The notes: generated by a model not told the origin, from the letters alone. Positions 26,533 through 35,763 are shown, numbered from the stretch's first letter. The stretch: DNA of 64,000 nucleotides from JBFMFH01 sp040752275 (GCA_040752275.1 JBFMFH010000112.1:54182-118181); one strand, 5' to 3'. A program made the numbers and translations.

Positions 26533-27348
26533 ATGAAACCAGTGCCCGGACAGCGACATCTGACAGACCCTCGGCGCGAGGAGGGGAGCGCTGTCGTCGT
26601 CGCCCTGATGGCCATGATGCTCATGACCGCCCTGGGCATGGCGTTGGTGCTCACGACGTCCACCGAGACGATGGTCGCCGCCAACTACCGCAGCGGACAG
26701 GAGGCGCTCTACGCGGCAGAAGCCGGGCTCGAGCGCGCGCTGCTCGAGGTGCCGGGCATGTCCGACCTTGACGGCGTGCTCGGCGGCTCTATCGTCTCGA
26801 CCTTCACGGACGGCTCCACCGGCGAACGGGCGCTTCCCGACGGCCGCCGACTCAACCTGACTGCCCTGACCAACGTCGCCAATTGCGGACGGACCGCGGG
26901 GTGCAGCCTGGACCAGATGAACGCCGTGACGGCGGAACGGCCGTGGGGCGCCAACAGCCCGCGGTGGCGGCTGTTCGCGTACGGTCCGGTCAACGCGCTC
27001 CTGCCGGCGGGCCAGCTCAACTCCCCGTACTACGTGGTGGTGTGGGTAGGCGACGACCCGGCTGAAACCGACAACGATCCAACCCGTGACGATGCGGCCG
27101 GTGCAGGGTCGCCCGGCCGCGGCGTCATCGTTCTGCGAGCCGAGGCCTTCGGGCCCCACGGATCGCACAAACGCATCGAAGTGGCCGTCCAGCGCCCGGT
27201 GCCGGAATCACCAGACAACGGGTATTCGGGCCAGCGCGGCCAGGACGAACAGAATCGGCGATACCGGACCGCGGCCGTGCAGACACCCGGCCAGCAGTTG
27301 ACCGAAATGCGGATGAACCTAACCACCGGCGCGATGGTGGTGCAGTAG
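26533..27348 (+). CDS. pilX: Minor pilin PilX-like, module A
   Basis: 271 residues. A PilX N-terminal domain: EEGSAVVVALMAMMLMTALGMALVL, then STETMVAANYRSGQEALYAAEAGLERAL. Unlike classical prepilins, cleavage would be at the EEG before SAVVV. It has a cysteine pair (NCGRTAGC), the signature RPWGANSPRW and a C-terminal GQRGQDEQNRR motif that is also in the module B paralog. It is the usual partner of PilY1, whose gene begins 7 bp later. Confidence 0.83.
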   Translation: MKPVPGQRHLTDPRREEGSAVVVALMAMMLMTALGMALVLTTSTETMVAANYRSGQEALYAAEAGLERALLEVPGMSDLDGVLGGSIVSTFTDGSTGERALPDGRRLNLTALTNVANCGRTAGCSLDQMNAVTAERPWGANSPRWRLFAYGPVNALLPAGQLNSPYYVVVWVGDDPAETDNDPTRDDAAGAGSPGRGVIVLRAEAFGPHGSHKRIEVAVQRPVPESPDNGYSGQRGQDEQNRRYRTAAVQTPGQQLTEMRMNLTTGAMVVQ

Positions 27349-27355
27349 GCGGACC

Positions 27356-30300
27356 ATGAAGCGCACAAGCCTCAGACTCGTCGTCTTCCTCCTCGCGGCT
27401 GCATTCGTGGGCCTCTCCGTGTACGAGCCCGTGCCGACCGAGGCGAGGGGATGGAGGTACCGGCTGAAGAAGCCCCCGAGGAAACGGCCCAGGCCGCCCA
27501 AGAAACGCCGCAACCAGTACGTCCAGGAGGACGCGCTCCGAATCATCAAGAACTTCTCGGACCCGAGTGCCAAGATCGGTCCCAACATCATCATTGCCAT
27601 GGACACGTCCATGCGCATGCAGTACGACTTCGACGGTTGGTACTACGACGAGCACTACTGGCGTACGTGCTGGACGGGGGATGACGATAGCGACAGCGAC
27701 TGCGACGATGACAGCGATCGTGATGGGTTCTCCCGTGGCTCGTCCAGGGCTGTGGCGACGAGCCTCGGGGTGTCGCCCCGGGCGCGATGGTACCGGCGAA
27801 AGTACAAGAACCTGGTGAGGACGGAGGAACCGAGGGGCAACAACCGAAAGACCCTGCGGTTCGACGCCGAGTCCATTGCCGTCACGGACAACCTCCACCC
27901 GGACTTCTTGACCTTCTACGATCCATCCCGCCTGGGGATGGCACGCGACGGGCTCCTGCAGGTCGTTGACGAGAACATGTACGCCGTGAACTTCGGCCTC
28001 GTCCGAACCAGACATGGAGGGAAGCCGAGGATCCCGGACTCACCGGGCAACGAGTACCCCGTGTACCTGTCCTCGGACGCCCAGAAGAACCTTGCTGGCG
28101 ATCTCGGGGACAAGTCGTGGCGTGTCACCTGGGTGAAGCCGAACGTCCGCAACGTCGATCAGAACTCCACCAAGGACACGGTCGCGGTCCAGGTCATCGA
28201 CAAGTCCGACGCGTCCGCCAAGACCGCCTGGATCCTGATGCAGCCGGTTGACTCTTCGGACTCCGACGCGCTCGTGCCTGCGGGCTACGACGACGGCACC
28301 TTCCAGGACTCGCCGGTGAAGACGCTGCTCGAGGACGCGAGAGCGTCCGCTGTCAAGGCCATCGAGAAGGACCACGATCGGTTCCGGGCGTGCCGGAACA
28401 CGGCGGTGGTCCTGGTCGTTGGCGGGAAGGACGGCGGAGGCGCCGACCCGGTGCCGGTGGCCGAGACCTTCAAGGCGGTGACCGCCAGAGGGGTCACGAG
28501 GGCCGTGCCGATCTACGTCATTGCCCTCGGCCCACGGGAGGAGGACGTGGCGCAGTTGCAGGCCATCGCCACGGCCAGCGGTGGCGAGTACTTCGAGGTG
28601 TACGACGCCACGCAAGTCGCGTTTGCCGGCAACTACGCCGTCCAGTCCGTCTTCAGACGCGCGAACGAGTTCGATGCGAACCTCGAGAGCGAGTTCCAGA
28701 CGGCGAGCCCGATTGTCGGCAGCGTGGACCTGACCGGTGCCAAGGACATCGACGGCAACCCGTTGCCCGGCACGTCCATCAGCTCGGGCGGCGCAATCTC
28801 GCAGGGCGCGAACACGGTCATCACGACTGCGTTCGCGCTGCCCGGCTTCGAGGCGCGGATTCGTGCGTTCCGAATCTACAAGCCGGCGGTGGACGCCAGC
28901 CGGTCGACGGGGTATCGCTTCGAGAAGGACGGCACGCGGCTCTGGGTCGCCCACAAGCCGGCGGCCGATCAGCGCAACATCTTCACGTACATTCCCGGCG
29001 CCGGGTACGTGGCGTTCACCCAAGCCAATCGGGCCGCGCTACTGCCCTACCTCGCCGTCGACAACGATGATGCCTGGGCCACCGAGGTTATCGACTTCGT
29101 GCGCCAGCAGCCGCTCGGTGCGCCAATCACCTCGACGCCGGCGCTCATGTCGCCGCCCTCGGCGTCGCCCGCTCCGGACTCGGCGTACCGGGCGTTCCAG
29201 AGCGAGCGGCGCAACCGGCGGTCAACGGTCTTCTATGGCGGCAACGACGGGATGATCCACGCGATCGACGGCCGCCTGGGCGTCGAGGCCTGGGCGTTCA
29301 TCCCGTTCAACATGCTGCCGGCACTCCAGACACTCAAGGACGGGCAGCCGGTCGACTACTTCGAGTACTTTGTTGACGCGTCACCGAAAATCGCCGACAT
29401 CAAGGTCGGAGACCAGTGGCGGACGTACCTGTTCATCGGCAACGGTGCCGGAGGCACCTACTACCTGGCCTTCGATGTCAGCGACGCGAATCTCGGCCTG
29501 TCGCCGACATCCGACTCGGAGACTGCAGTCCTGCAGGCCTTTTCGGATCCCGGCGTGATTTCGTTCGCCTGGTCGTTCCCGGAGATGTCGACGTTCGACT
29601 ACGCGTGGTCGTCGAACGAAATGCCGTACGGAGATGTCCACGCCGGTGCCTCACGGGAGGCCAAGCAGGTCGGCCAGACGTGGTCCACGCCGTCCATCGG
29701 CCAGGTCGGCGACGAGTCCGGCCCGTGGGTCATGGTCGCGGGCTCGGGCTACCTGCCGCCGAACGTGGAGAGCCAGTCGAACCGGGGCCGTGTGCGCGCC
29801 GGCACGACATTCTATGTCCTCGACGCGGCGACCGGGCGGCTCCTCGACAGCCATGACGTCGGCGACGACCGGAACAGGGAGAGCCTGAAGGCGGCGTTGG
29901 TGGCCGACCCGACGACGGCCAGCAGCAACGACTCACGCTTCATCGACATGGCCTACATCGGCGATACCGAAGGATCGCTGTGGCGCTATCGTCTGGCGCA
30001 TCGAGGCAGCAGTGTCAGTCTGACTGGACCGGATCGAATCTACGACGCATCGCAGTGGAACCCCTTCTACTCGTCGGTTGCCCTGATGCCGGACGGTCAG
30101 GGCGGCAACTACGTGTTTGCCTCGACGGGCATCGACATCCTGCCGTGGACCAGGAACAAGAAGGCGCAGGACTTCGTCCTCCTGGGGCTGCGCGACACCG
30201 GCGGACGGTTGGCGACGAAGAACTTCGAGATCAAACTGGAGCGGGCGGACAGCTCGGGTGGCGACGAGCGTCCGACCTCGAACCCGAGCGTGGCAGGCGG

Positions 30301-30604
30301 GGTCGTGTTCTTCACGACCACGACGGAGTACCCCGACACCCCGTGCCGGACCTGCGAGGCCTCGCTCTTCGCGTTGTCGCCGAACGGCAGCGCGGCGTAC
30401 GACCTGAACAAGGACAACCGCATCAACAGCAACGATACCCCGCTCCAGCAGGCGGTCGGCCGCGCGACGGCCGTCTATGTCGCCGACAAGCACCTGTACT
30501 ACGGCACCGACCAGGGCCTCCAGATCTTTGGTGATCCCGTGGGCTTCAACAACAGCATCGTGCGAAACCTGTTCCGTACGCTGGCGTGGCGGGAGCTTCG
30601 ATGA
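27356..30604 (+). CDS. pilY1: PilY1-like tip adhesin, module A
   Basis: 1082 residues with a signal peptide (about 1-30). A Lys/Arg/Pro-rich stretch (about 34-53) follows. A von Willebrand A-like domain begins near residue 77; its MIDAS reads D83-T-S-M-R, so the second Ser of DxSxS is Arg. An Asp-rich insertion spans about 109-123. The C-terminal beta-propeller starts near 615 (YGGNDGMIHAIDG). A calcium-type loop DLNKDNRINSND lies at about 1016-1027, matching the place of the Ca site in Pseudomonas PilY1. It probably caps the tip complex formed with PilV/W/X/FimT and controls adhesion and retraction. Confidence 0.9.
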   Translation: MKRTSLRLVVFLLAAAFVGLSVYEPVPTEARGWRYRLKKPPRKRPRPPKKRRNQYVQEDALRIIKNFSDPSAKIGPNIIIAMDTSMRMQYDFDGWYYDEHYWRTCWTGDDDSDSDCDDDSDRDGFSRGSSRAVATSLGVSPRARWYRRKYKNLVRTEEPRGNNRKTLRFDAESIAVTDNLHPDFLTFYDPSRLGMARDGLLQVVDENMYAVNFGLVRTRHGGKPRIPDSPGNEYPVYLSSDAQKNLAGDLGDKSWRVTWVKPNVRNVDQNSTKDTVAVQVIDKSDASAKTAWILMQPVDSSDSDALVPAGYDDGTFQDSPVKTLLEDARASAVKAIEKDHDRFRACRNTAVVLVVGGKDGGGADPVPVAETFKAVTARGVTRAVPIYVIALGPREEDVAQLQAIATASGGEYFEVYDATQVAFAGNYAVQSVFRRANEFDANLESEFQTASPIVGSVDLTGAKDIDGNPLPGTSISSGGAISQGANTVITTAFALPGFEARIRAFRIYKPAVDASRSTGYRFEKDGTRLWVAHKPAADQRNIFTYIPGAGYVAFTQANRAALLPYLAVDNDDAWATEVIDFVRQQPLGAPITSTPALMSPPSASPAPDSAYRAFQSERRNRRSTVFYGGNDGMIHAIDGRLGVEAWAFIPFNMLPALQTLKDGQPVDYFEYFVDASPKIADIKVGDQWRTYLFIGNGAGGTYYLAFDVSDANLGLSPTSDSETAVLQAFSDPGVISFAWSFPEMSTFDYAWSSNEMPYGDVHAGASREAKQVGQTWSTPSIGQVGDESGPWVMVAGSGYLPPNVESQSNRGRVRAGTTFYVLDAATGRLLDSHDVGDDRNRESLKAALVADPTTASSNDSRFIDMAYIGDTEGSLWRYRLAHRGSSVSLTGPDRIYDASQWNPFYSSVALMPDGQGGNYVFASTGIDILPWTRNKKAQDFVLLGLRDTGGRLATKNFEIKLERADSSGGDERPTSNPSVAGGVVFFTTTTEYPDTPCRTCEASLFALSPNGSAAYDLNKDNRINSNDTPLQQAVGRATAVYVADKHLYYGTDQGLQIFGDPVGFNNSIVRNLFRTLAWRELR

Positions 30605-31557
30605 CACGGATCGAGCTGCTCACCTGTCCCTCTTGTGGCGCGAAGATGGCGTTCGAGCGCCCCGAGTGCCTCAGGTGCGGAAGGAGAATCAAGCGCGAAG
30701 GACCGCCCGACACGGCTGCCGCCAGCCGCGCGATGAGGCGCAGGCGCTTGCAGCTCGGGGCCGCTGCCGCTGGCGTCCTGCTGGCCGCGGCTGCCATCCT
30801 CGGGCTCATCGGCCGCGCCAGAACCGTCGAGGCCGTGCCGTCCACGGTCTTGCTGGCCGCCCGCACGGCGGCCGCGACGGTCCAGGATGCGGACGCGGAG
30901 ATCGTCTCCGTGTCCACGAGAACGACGCCACAACCGGTCGAGGAGCCCGCAGCCGCGGCAGCGAAGACGGCCGGATACGCGGCGTTCCAGGCCGGCGACT
31001 ACGGGACAGCACTCACGAGGTTTCGGGAGGCCCTGACCCGAAACCCGAACGACGGCGACGCCCTCAACAACGCCGGGCAGGTGCTGGTCGAACTGAACCG
31101 GGCCGGCGAGGCCGTGAGCTACCTCGAACGGGCGGCGGCGGCCGACCCGGACAACCCGGCGTTCACCTTCAACCTGGCCGTCGCGCTCGCGCGCTCCGGC
31201 AACGCGGCCCGGGCGGTTTCCGCCTACCGGGACGTACTCGCCCACACCCCAAACGACCTCAGGGTTCACCACAATCTTGGGTTGGCACTGAGGCAACTGG
31301 GGCGGGACGAAGAAGCCATCGCGGCGTTTCAGAAGGCCACGTCGCTGGCGTCCCACGAAGCGCCGGCCTGGCTCGGCCTGGCGCTCAGCCTCGACAGGCT
31401 CGGGAAAGGCGACGAGGCGGCCCGAGCCTACGAGCGGTACGTTGAGCTGGATCCCGCCAACCCCGAGACCCCCCACATCCGTGAGCGCATCGCGCAGCTG
31501 CGGCAGCCTGCCGGGTCTGAAGACCCGGCCTCCGCCCGTCAGGACTCCCAACGGTAG
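30601..31557 (+). CDS. Zinc-ribbon, single-TM, TPR protein at the end of module A
   Basis: 318 residues from ATG 30601, overlapping the pilY1 stop. The N-terminal zinc ribbon has C9-x2-C12 and C23-x2-C26, then a helix near 48-68 and a linker. Four TPR units (about 125-305; for example YGTALTRFREALTRNPND) follow. The ribbon is cytoplasmic and the TPR domain is periplasmic if the helix is a normal anchor. No known pil protein has this layout in my recall; it could be a PilF-like assembly factor or an unrelated passenger of the operon. Confidence 0.7.
   Translation: MTRIELLTCPSCGAKMAFERPECLRCGRRIKREGPPDTAAASRAMRRRRLQLGAAAAGVLLAAAAILGLIGRARTVEAVPSTVLLAARTAAATVQDADAEIVSVSTRTTPQPVEEPAAAAAKTAGYAAFQAGDYGTALTRFREALTRNPNDGDALNNAGQVLVELNRAGEAVSYLERAAAADPDNPAFTFNLAVALARSGNAARAVSAYRDVLAHTPNDLRVHHNLGLALRQLGRDEEAIAAFQKATSLASHEAPAWLGLALSLDRLGKGDEAARAYERYVELDPANPETPHIRERIAQLRQPAGSEDPASARQDSQR
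31510..31529 (+). terminator. Strong hairpin at the end of module A
   Basis: GCCGGGTC-TGAA-GACCCGGC: an 8-bp GC stem with a tetraloop, located inside the last codons of the zinc-ribbon/TPR gene. No T-run follows, so termination is uncertain. It may instead protect the 3' end of the module A mRNA before the convergent gene. Confidence 0.3.
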
Positions 31558-31650
31558 GGCGGCCTCGCCGAGGCCACGACGCCAGTCGCCGGTCGTCCAG
31601 GCGCGGCTGGCGAGCGCGCCCGCTCGACCCGTCCCGGAATCCCGGGTCGC

Positions 31651-32886
31651 CTACTTCGCCGGCACCAGCTCGATCGCCACCCCGATGTCGTCATCCTCCA
31701 TCACGGCATCTCTGAGCTGTGCCGGCGTCAGGCTCGTGACTGGCGTGTCACGCCTGCGATTGGGGCCCATCGAATACAGCAGTATCACACCCGCGTTCCT
31801 GCTGAAGAAGATCCAATACGAGTTGTGCCACGGGTCCAGAAAGTAGGCGTGCCGGTTCTGCCGGGCCGATGGCGGCTCATCGCCGGCCACGCCGGCGTTG
31901 CGCAGGAACGCGCCGTCGGGCGAGAACCGCAAGTGGTCCTTCGCGACTGCGGTGAACACCCGCTGGTGCACGCGGCCTGGGAGGAGCAGGGACGGCTGAA
32001 TCGCGCTGCCAATCGCCAAGTCGTCTCCGAGCCGGTCGAGATCCGATTCGGCCCGTGCAACGAGTGCCTGGTCTCCTGATGCCGCAACTACGCCGCTCAC
32101 GACGATCGTCGCCCTCGAGAACACAAGGATCGCGAGGACCCCAGCGGCGACGCCGGCAGGGAACGCAAACGGCCCGATTGGCATGACCCGCGCCGCACGG
32201 ATCCAAACGTCGACCGCGAACACCGCACCAAGAGCCAGTTCTGCGGCCTCGCCGGCAAACGATATGGGGTACGCCAGTTCCACGAGCGCAATGATCATGA
32301 ACCAGGGAACCAGGCCCGCCGCCGGCGCTCCCGCTCGAATCCAGCGGTGGAACCGGGAGCTTCGGCGTCCCCAGATGCCGGCGGCCAGCGGCAGCAGCAC
32401 GCCGTAGCCGACTGCGATGGCCGCGACCAGCAGCCGCGTTCGCACGAATTCGAGCAGCAGGTTGTGCAGGTTCAGCTCCTGCTGGTAGTTGGCCTCCAGG
32501 AAATAGGCCGGGGGCCGGAATCCCAGGAACCGCTGGCCCCACGAGATCTCCTCTCCAGCGACGAACAGGCAGAACAGGCCGATGGCGGCCAGGGGCGCCC
32601 TCGTGGTCCAGAGACCCGCAGAGACGTCCGAGGAGCGTGCGGCTCGCACGGCGGCGACGATTGCCGCAATCCCCGCGAAGGTGAACAGCCAGAAGGAGGC
32701 CCACTCGGCCAGCGCGTCTTCCTGCATGGCCTCTCGGAAGACATCGGGGTCGACGACGGCGAGGACCGCGAGTCCACCGAATAGGCATGCCAGGGCGCCA
32801 TGGGCCGTCCGCACTGCCGGACCGCGCAGCACCGGATCCGTCGCCGGCTGTGCATCAGCCGGGTGTCTTTCTCTTCCACGCCCCAT
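31651..32886 (-). CDS. Multi-TM protein with a GspG-like C-terminal domain (fusion)
   Basis: 411 residues from ATG 32886 with GAAGG nine bases upstream; an open frame runs further (ATG 32976 and 33033) and a longer start is possible. The first 290 residues have about seven helices and two motifs, GEEISWGQRF (111-120) and NYQQELNLHN (133-142), that I associate with an uncharacterised bacterial membrane family. The last 65 residues resemble the C-terminal domain of GspG pseudopilins: AYFLDPWHNSYWI, LLYSMGPNRRRDT and DDDIGV fit the GspG DPWGNPY / LYSLGPDG / DDI pattern. No pseudopilin N-terminal helix is present. It is transcribed against module A and B. Function unknown; the context suggests a pilus link. 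Confidence 0.65.
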   Translation of the reverse strand: MGRGRERHPADAQPATDPVLRGPAVRTAHGALACLFGGLAVLAVVDPDVFREAMQEDALAEWASFWLFTFAGIAAIVAAVRAARSSDVSAGLWTTRAPLAAIGLFCLFVAGEEISWGQRFLGFRPPAYFLEANYQQELNLHNLLLEFVRTRLLVAAIAVGYGVLLPLAAGIWGRRSSRFHRWIRAGAPAAGLVPWFMIIALVELAYPISFAGEAAELALGAVFAVDVWIRAARVMPIGPFAFPAGVAAGVLAILVFSRATIVVSGVVAASGDQALVARAESDLDRLGDDLAIGSAIQPSLLLPGRVHQRVFTAVAKDHLRFSPDGAFLRNAGVAGDEPPSARQNRHAYFLDPWHNSYWIFFSRNAGVILLYSMGPNRRRDTPVTSLTPAQLRDAVMEDDDIGVAIELVPAK

Positions 32887-33103
32887 CGGTGACGCCTTCT
32901 GTGTGTTATCGGTACGAGGGCGCCCGCGGCGCAGGCGGGGACCGCCCTCCGGCGACCCCACTGCCGAAACCGTCATCGGCTCTACGATTCGGGACGACCA
33001 CGCCGCCCCCAAGGCGGTGCCGGCCTCGGGCATGCAGCCGTACCAGACCGATAAGTCCCACGATTAGTGTCGGTTAGCGAGAGTGCGCCAACGCGTGCAT
33101 GCC

Positions 33104-33119
33104 GGGCAGGTGTCTTGCT
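33104..33119 (+). promoter_or_regulatory. Candidate sigma-54 promoter of minor-pilin module B
   Basis: GGGCAGGTGTCTTGCT differs from the module A promoter core TGGCAGG-N4-TTGCT only at the first base and has GG-to-GC spacing of 12. The predicted start near 33130 leaves a leader of about 12 bases, just enough for GAGGG before the pilV ATG. A GTGTC box is at 33067-33071, nearer than at the other promoters. Confidence 0.5.
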
Positions 33120-33141
33120 TCGGCCCGAGCGAGGGTTGTTG

Positions 33142-33726
33142 ATGGCTGGAGTGTCCACGCGGCGGTTACGGGGGCGGTTGGCCTGCCAGGACGGCTTTTC
33201 CCTGAGCGAAGTCATGGTGGCATCCGGCATCCTGGCCACCGGGCTGGTCACCGTGGCCCAGTTGTTCGCCGTGAGCACGGACGCCAACCGGGTGGCTCGG
33301 CGCACATCGACCGCCACGATCCTCGCCGAGCAGAAGATCGAGCAGCTCCGGGCCCTGACCTGGGGCTTCGATCCGCTCGGGCTTCCGACGAGTGACTTCA
33401 GCACGAGTGTTGCCGTCTCCCCGCCCCAGGCCACAGGCGGAACTGGGCTCTCGGCCTCCCCGCCGGACACGCTGACGACCAGCACGACGGGGTTCGCCGA
33501 TTACCTCGATGCGTACGGGAACTGGATCGGCACCGGGGCCGTGACGCCCAGCGGGACGGTCTTCGTGCGGCGGTGGTCTATCGAACCGTTGCCCACCAAC
33601 CCGAACAACACGCTGATCTTCCAGGTGATGGTCACCCGAATCGGCCAGCCCACCGCCGCCGGCCCCGCCGTCCGCCTGCCCGACATCGTCCGCATGGTCA
33701 GCGTGAAGACACGGAAGGCCACATGA
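33142..33726 (+). CDS. pilV: Minor pilin PilV, module B
   Basis: 194 residues from ATG 33142, with GAGGG seven bases upstream; the open frame begins earlier without a usable ribosome site. Leader MAGVSTRRLRGRLACQDG precedes FSLSEVMVASGILATGLVTV with Glu at +5. It parallels module A PilV along its length: AQLFAVSTDANRVARRTST, AEQKIEQLRALTWGFD and the ending VSVKTRKAT. The stop overlaps the pilW start. Confidence 0.85.
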   Translation: MAGVSTRRLRGRLACQDGFSLSEVMVASGILATGLVTVAQLFAVSTDANRVARRTSTATILAEQKIEQLRALTWGFDPLGLPTSDFSTSVAVSPPQATGGTGLSASPPDTLTTSTTGFADYLDAYGNWIGTGAVTPSGTVFVRRWSIEPLPTNPNNTLIFQVMVTRIGQPTAAGPAVRLPDIVRMVSVKTRKAT

Positions 33727-34919
33727 TGCGTGACAGCGGGGGCGCGGCCGGCTTCACCCTCTTCGAGATGCTGATCGCGATGACGATCATGCTCTTCGTC
33801 GTCGCGGGCGTGTTCAGTGTGTTCAATCCATCGCAGGGGGCCTTCCAGGCGCAGCCCGAAGTCTCCGACATGCAGCAGCGGCTGCGAATGGGCGTCGACA
33901 CGCTGCACAAGGACCTAGTCATGGCCGGCGCCGGCACCTACTCCGGCGCGGCGGTCGGCACGCTGACCGCGTTCTTTGCCCCCATCCTGCCCTACCGGGT
34001 GGGTACGCAGGCGTCCGACCCCGCCTCGGGCGTGTTCTTCCGTTCCGATGCCATCAGCATCATGTATGTGCCGACCACGGCGTCGCAGTGCTCCATCCGC
34101 GATCAGATGCCCCAGCCCTCATCCGAAGTCAAGGTGAACGCCCAGCCCGGATGCCCCGCAAGGGACCCGCTGTGCGGGTTCGAGCAGGGGATGCGCGTGC
34201 TGATCTTCGACGACACTGGATCGTGGGACACCTTCACGATCACGAACGTCCAGTCGGACGCACTCCACCTGCAGCACCGCGACGACACCTTCTCCAAGGC
34301 CTATGGACCCGGTGCCATCATCACGCAAGTCTCGATGCATACCTACTGGCTACGGTCGGACGTGCAGAGCTCCCAGTTCCAGCTGATGCATTACGACGGC
34401 TACCGGACCGACGAGCCCGTCGTCGACAACGTAGTGGGGTTCGAGACGGCCTACCTGGGTGAATCCGAGCCGCCGGTGCTGCACAAGCCGGTCACCGACC
34501 CGGTCGGACCGTGGACGACCTACGGCCCCAAGCCTCCGGCCATGGGGGTCGACAACCGGTCGGACTCCTGGGGAGCAGGGGAGAACTGCGCATTCATGGT
34601 CGACCCGGCTTCGGGCGCGCAGGTGCCGCGGCTGGCACAGCTCGGGCCACCCGGATCGCTGGCCGCGCTGGCGCCGTCGCAGTTGACAGATGGGCCATGG
34701 TGTCCGGACGGCGCGAACCCCAATCGGTACGATGCGGACCTGCTGCGCATCAGGCAGATACGCGTCCGCCTGCGCGTGCAGACGGGCGAACCGGCCCTTC
34801 GGGGTCCGGCCGGCACGCTCTACACCCGGGGAGGGCAGGGCCAAGCCGGCGATCGGCTCGTGCCAGACCAGGAGATCCGCTTCGATGTGTCACCACGAAA
34901 CCTGAACCTGGGCCGGTAG
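33723..34919 (+). CDS. pilW: Minor pilin PilW, module B
   Basis: 398 residues; the ATG at 33723 overlaps the pilV stop. Leader MMRDSGGAAG precedes FTLFEMLIAMTIMLFVVAGV. Close paralog of the module A PilW: FSVFNPSQGAFQAQPEVSDM, VDNVVGF, GPWTTYGPKPP, GENCAF and GPWCPD are shared. It has an extra cysteine pair (CPARDPLC) in the middle domain. Confidence 0.87.
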   Translation: MMRDSGGAAGFTLFEMLIAMTIMLFVVAGVFSVFNPSQGAFQAQPEVSDMQQRLRMGVDTLHKDLVMAGAGTYSGAAVGTLTAFFAPILPYRVGTQASDPASGVFFRSDAISIMYVPTTASQCSIRDQMPQPSSEVKVNAQPGCPARDPLCGFEQGMRVLIFDDTGSWDTFTITNVQSDALHLQHRDDTFSKAYGPGAIITQVSMHTYWLRSDVQSSQFQLMHYDGYRTDEPVVDNVVGFETAYLGESEPPVLHKPVTDPVGPWTTYGPKPPAMGVDNRSDSWGAGENCAFMVDPASGAQVPRLAQLGPPGSLAALAPSQLTDGPWCPDGANPNRYDADLLRIRQIRVRLRVQTGEPALRGPAGTLYTRGGQGQAGDRLVPDQEIRFDVSPRNLNLGR

Positions 34920-34923
34920 GGAC

Positions 34924-35727
34924 ATGGGTCAGACCGTGCGAATCGGCAGCCTGGCACAAGGGGAACGGGGCTCGGCCCTCGTGGTGGCGCTGCTGTCGCT
35001 GCTCCTGTTGACCGGCCTCGGCCTCGCGCTGGTCCTCACCACGACCAGCGAGACATTGATCTCGGGCAACTACCGTGACGGCCAGGAGGCTCTCCACGCT
35101 GCCGACGCGGTGGCCGAACGGGTCATGCAGGACCTGCTGACGGTCCCTGACTGGAACGACATTCTCGCAGGGGGCACGACCTCGAGCTTCGTCGATGGGC
35201 CACCCTCCGGCGCGCGTACACTGCCGGACGGGTCGAGCGTGGACTTGGCCGAGGTGCTGAACGTGGCGACGTGCGGCCATGTGGCGAGCTGCAGCGACGC
35301 GGAGACACGTGCCATGACGATCGAGCGTCCCTGGGGCGCCAACAATCCCCGCTGGCAACTCTACGCCTTCGGGCGGTTGGCCGATCTGCTGCCCACCAAC
35401 ACGATCGAATCACCGCTGTATGTCGTGGTCATGGTGGGCGACGACCCCTCCGAGACCGACGATGATCCGCTTCACGATGGGAACTCCGGGGCGAATCCGG
35501 GGTCGGGCGTACTGTCGCTGCGCGCGGAGGCCTTCGGGCCGCGAGCCGTCCACCGCGTCGTCGAACTCACCGTGGCACGGACGCAGGATCCCGGCCGCGA
35601 GCGGGGCTATGCCGGTCAGCGGGGCCAGGACGAGCAGAACCGGCGGGCGCGCAAGTCGGCGATCCAGACGCCAGGCAAGGCGCTGACCACGCAGGAACTG
35701 AACGTGGCGACGGGCATCATGCAATAG
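34924..35727 (+). CDS. pilX: Minor pilin PilX-like, module B
   Basis: 267 residues. The N-terminal stem is GSALVVALLSLLLLTGLGLALVL, followed by SGNYRDGQEALHAADAVAERVM. It keeps the family cysteine pair (TCGHVASC), RPWGANNPRW and the C-terminal GQRGQDEQNRR segment seen in module A. It follows pilW by 4 bp. A GGGATTC-type repeat lies between its stop and pilY1. Confidence 0.85.
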   Translation: MGQTVRIGSLAQGERGSALVVALLSLLLLTGLGLALVLTTTSETLISGNYRDGQEALHAADAVAERVMQDLLTVPDWNDILAGGTTSSFVDGPPSGARTLPDGSSVDLAEVLNVATCGHVASCSDAETRAMTIERPWGANNPRWQLYAFGRLADLLPTNTIESPLYVVVMVGDDPSETDDDPLHDGNSGANPGSGVLSLRAEAFGPRAVHRVVELTVARTQDPGRERGYAGQRGQDEQNRRARKSAIQTPGKALTTQELNVATGIMQ

Positions 35728-35730
35728 GCC

Positions 35731-35763
35731 GGGATTCGGGAGTCGGGATTCGGGATTCGGGAG
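35731..35763 (+). repeat. Dispersed GGGATTC-type repeat, copy 2
   Basis: Units of GGGATTC and GGGAGTC in tandem fill the short gap between pilX and pilY1 of module B and end 6 bp before the pilY1 ATG. No strong Shine-Dalgarno is visible other than GGGAGG at the repeat's edge, so the repeat may supply the pilY1 ribosome site. Confidence 0.75.
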
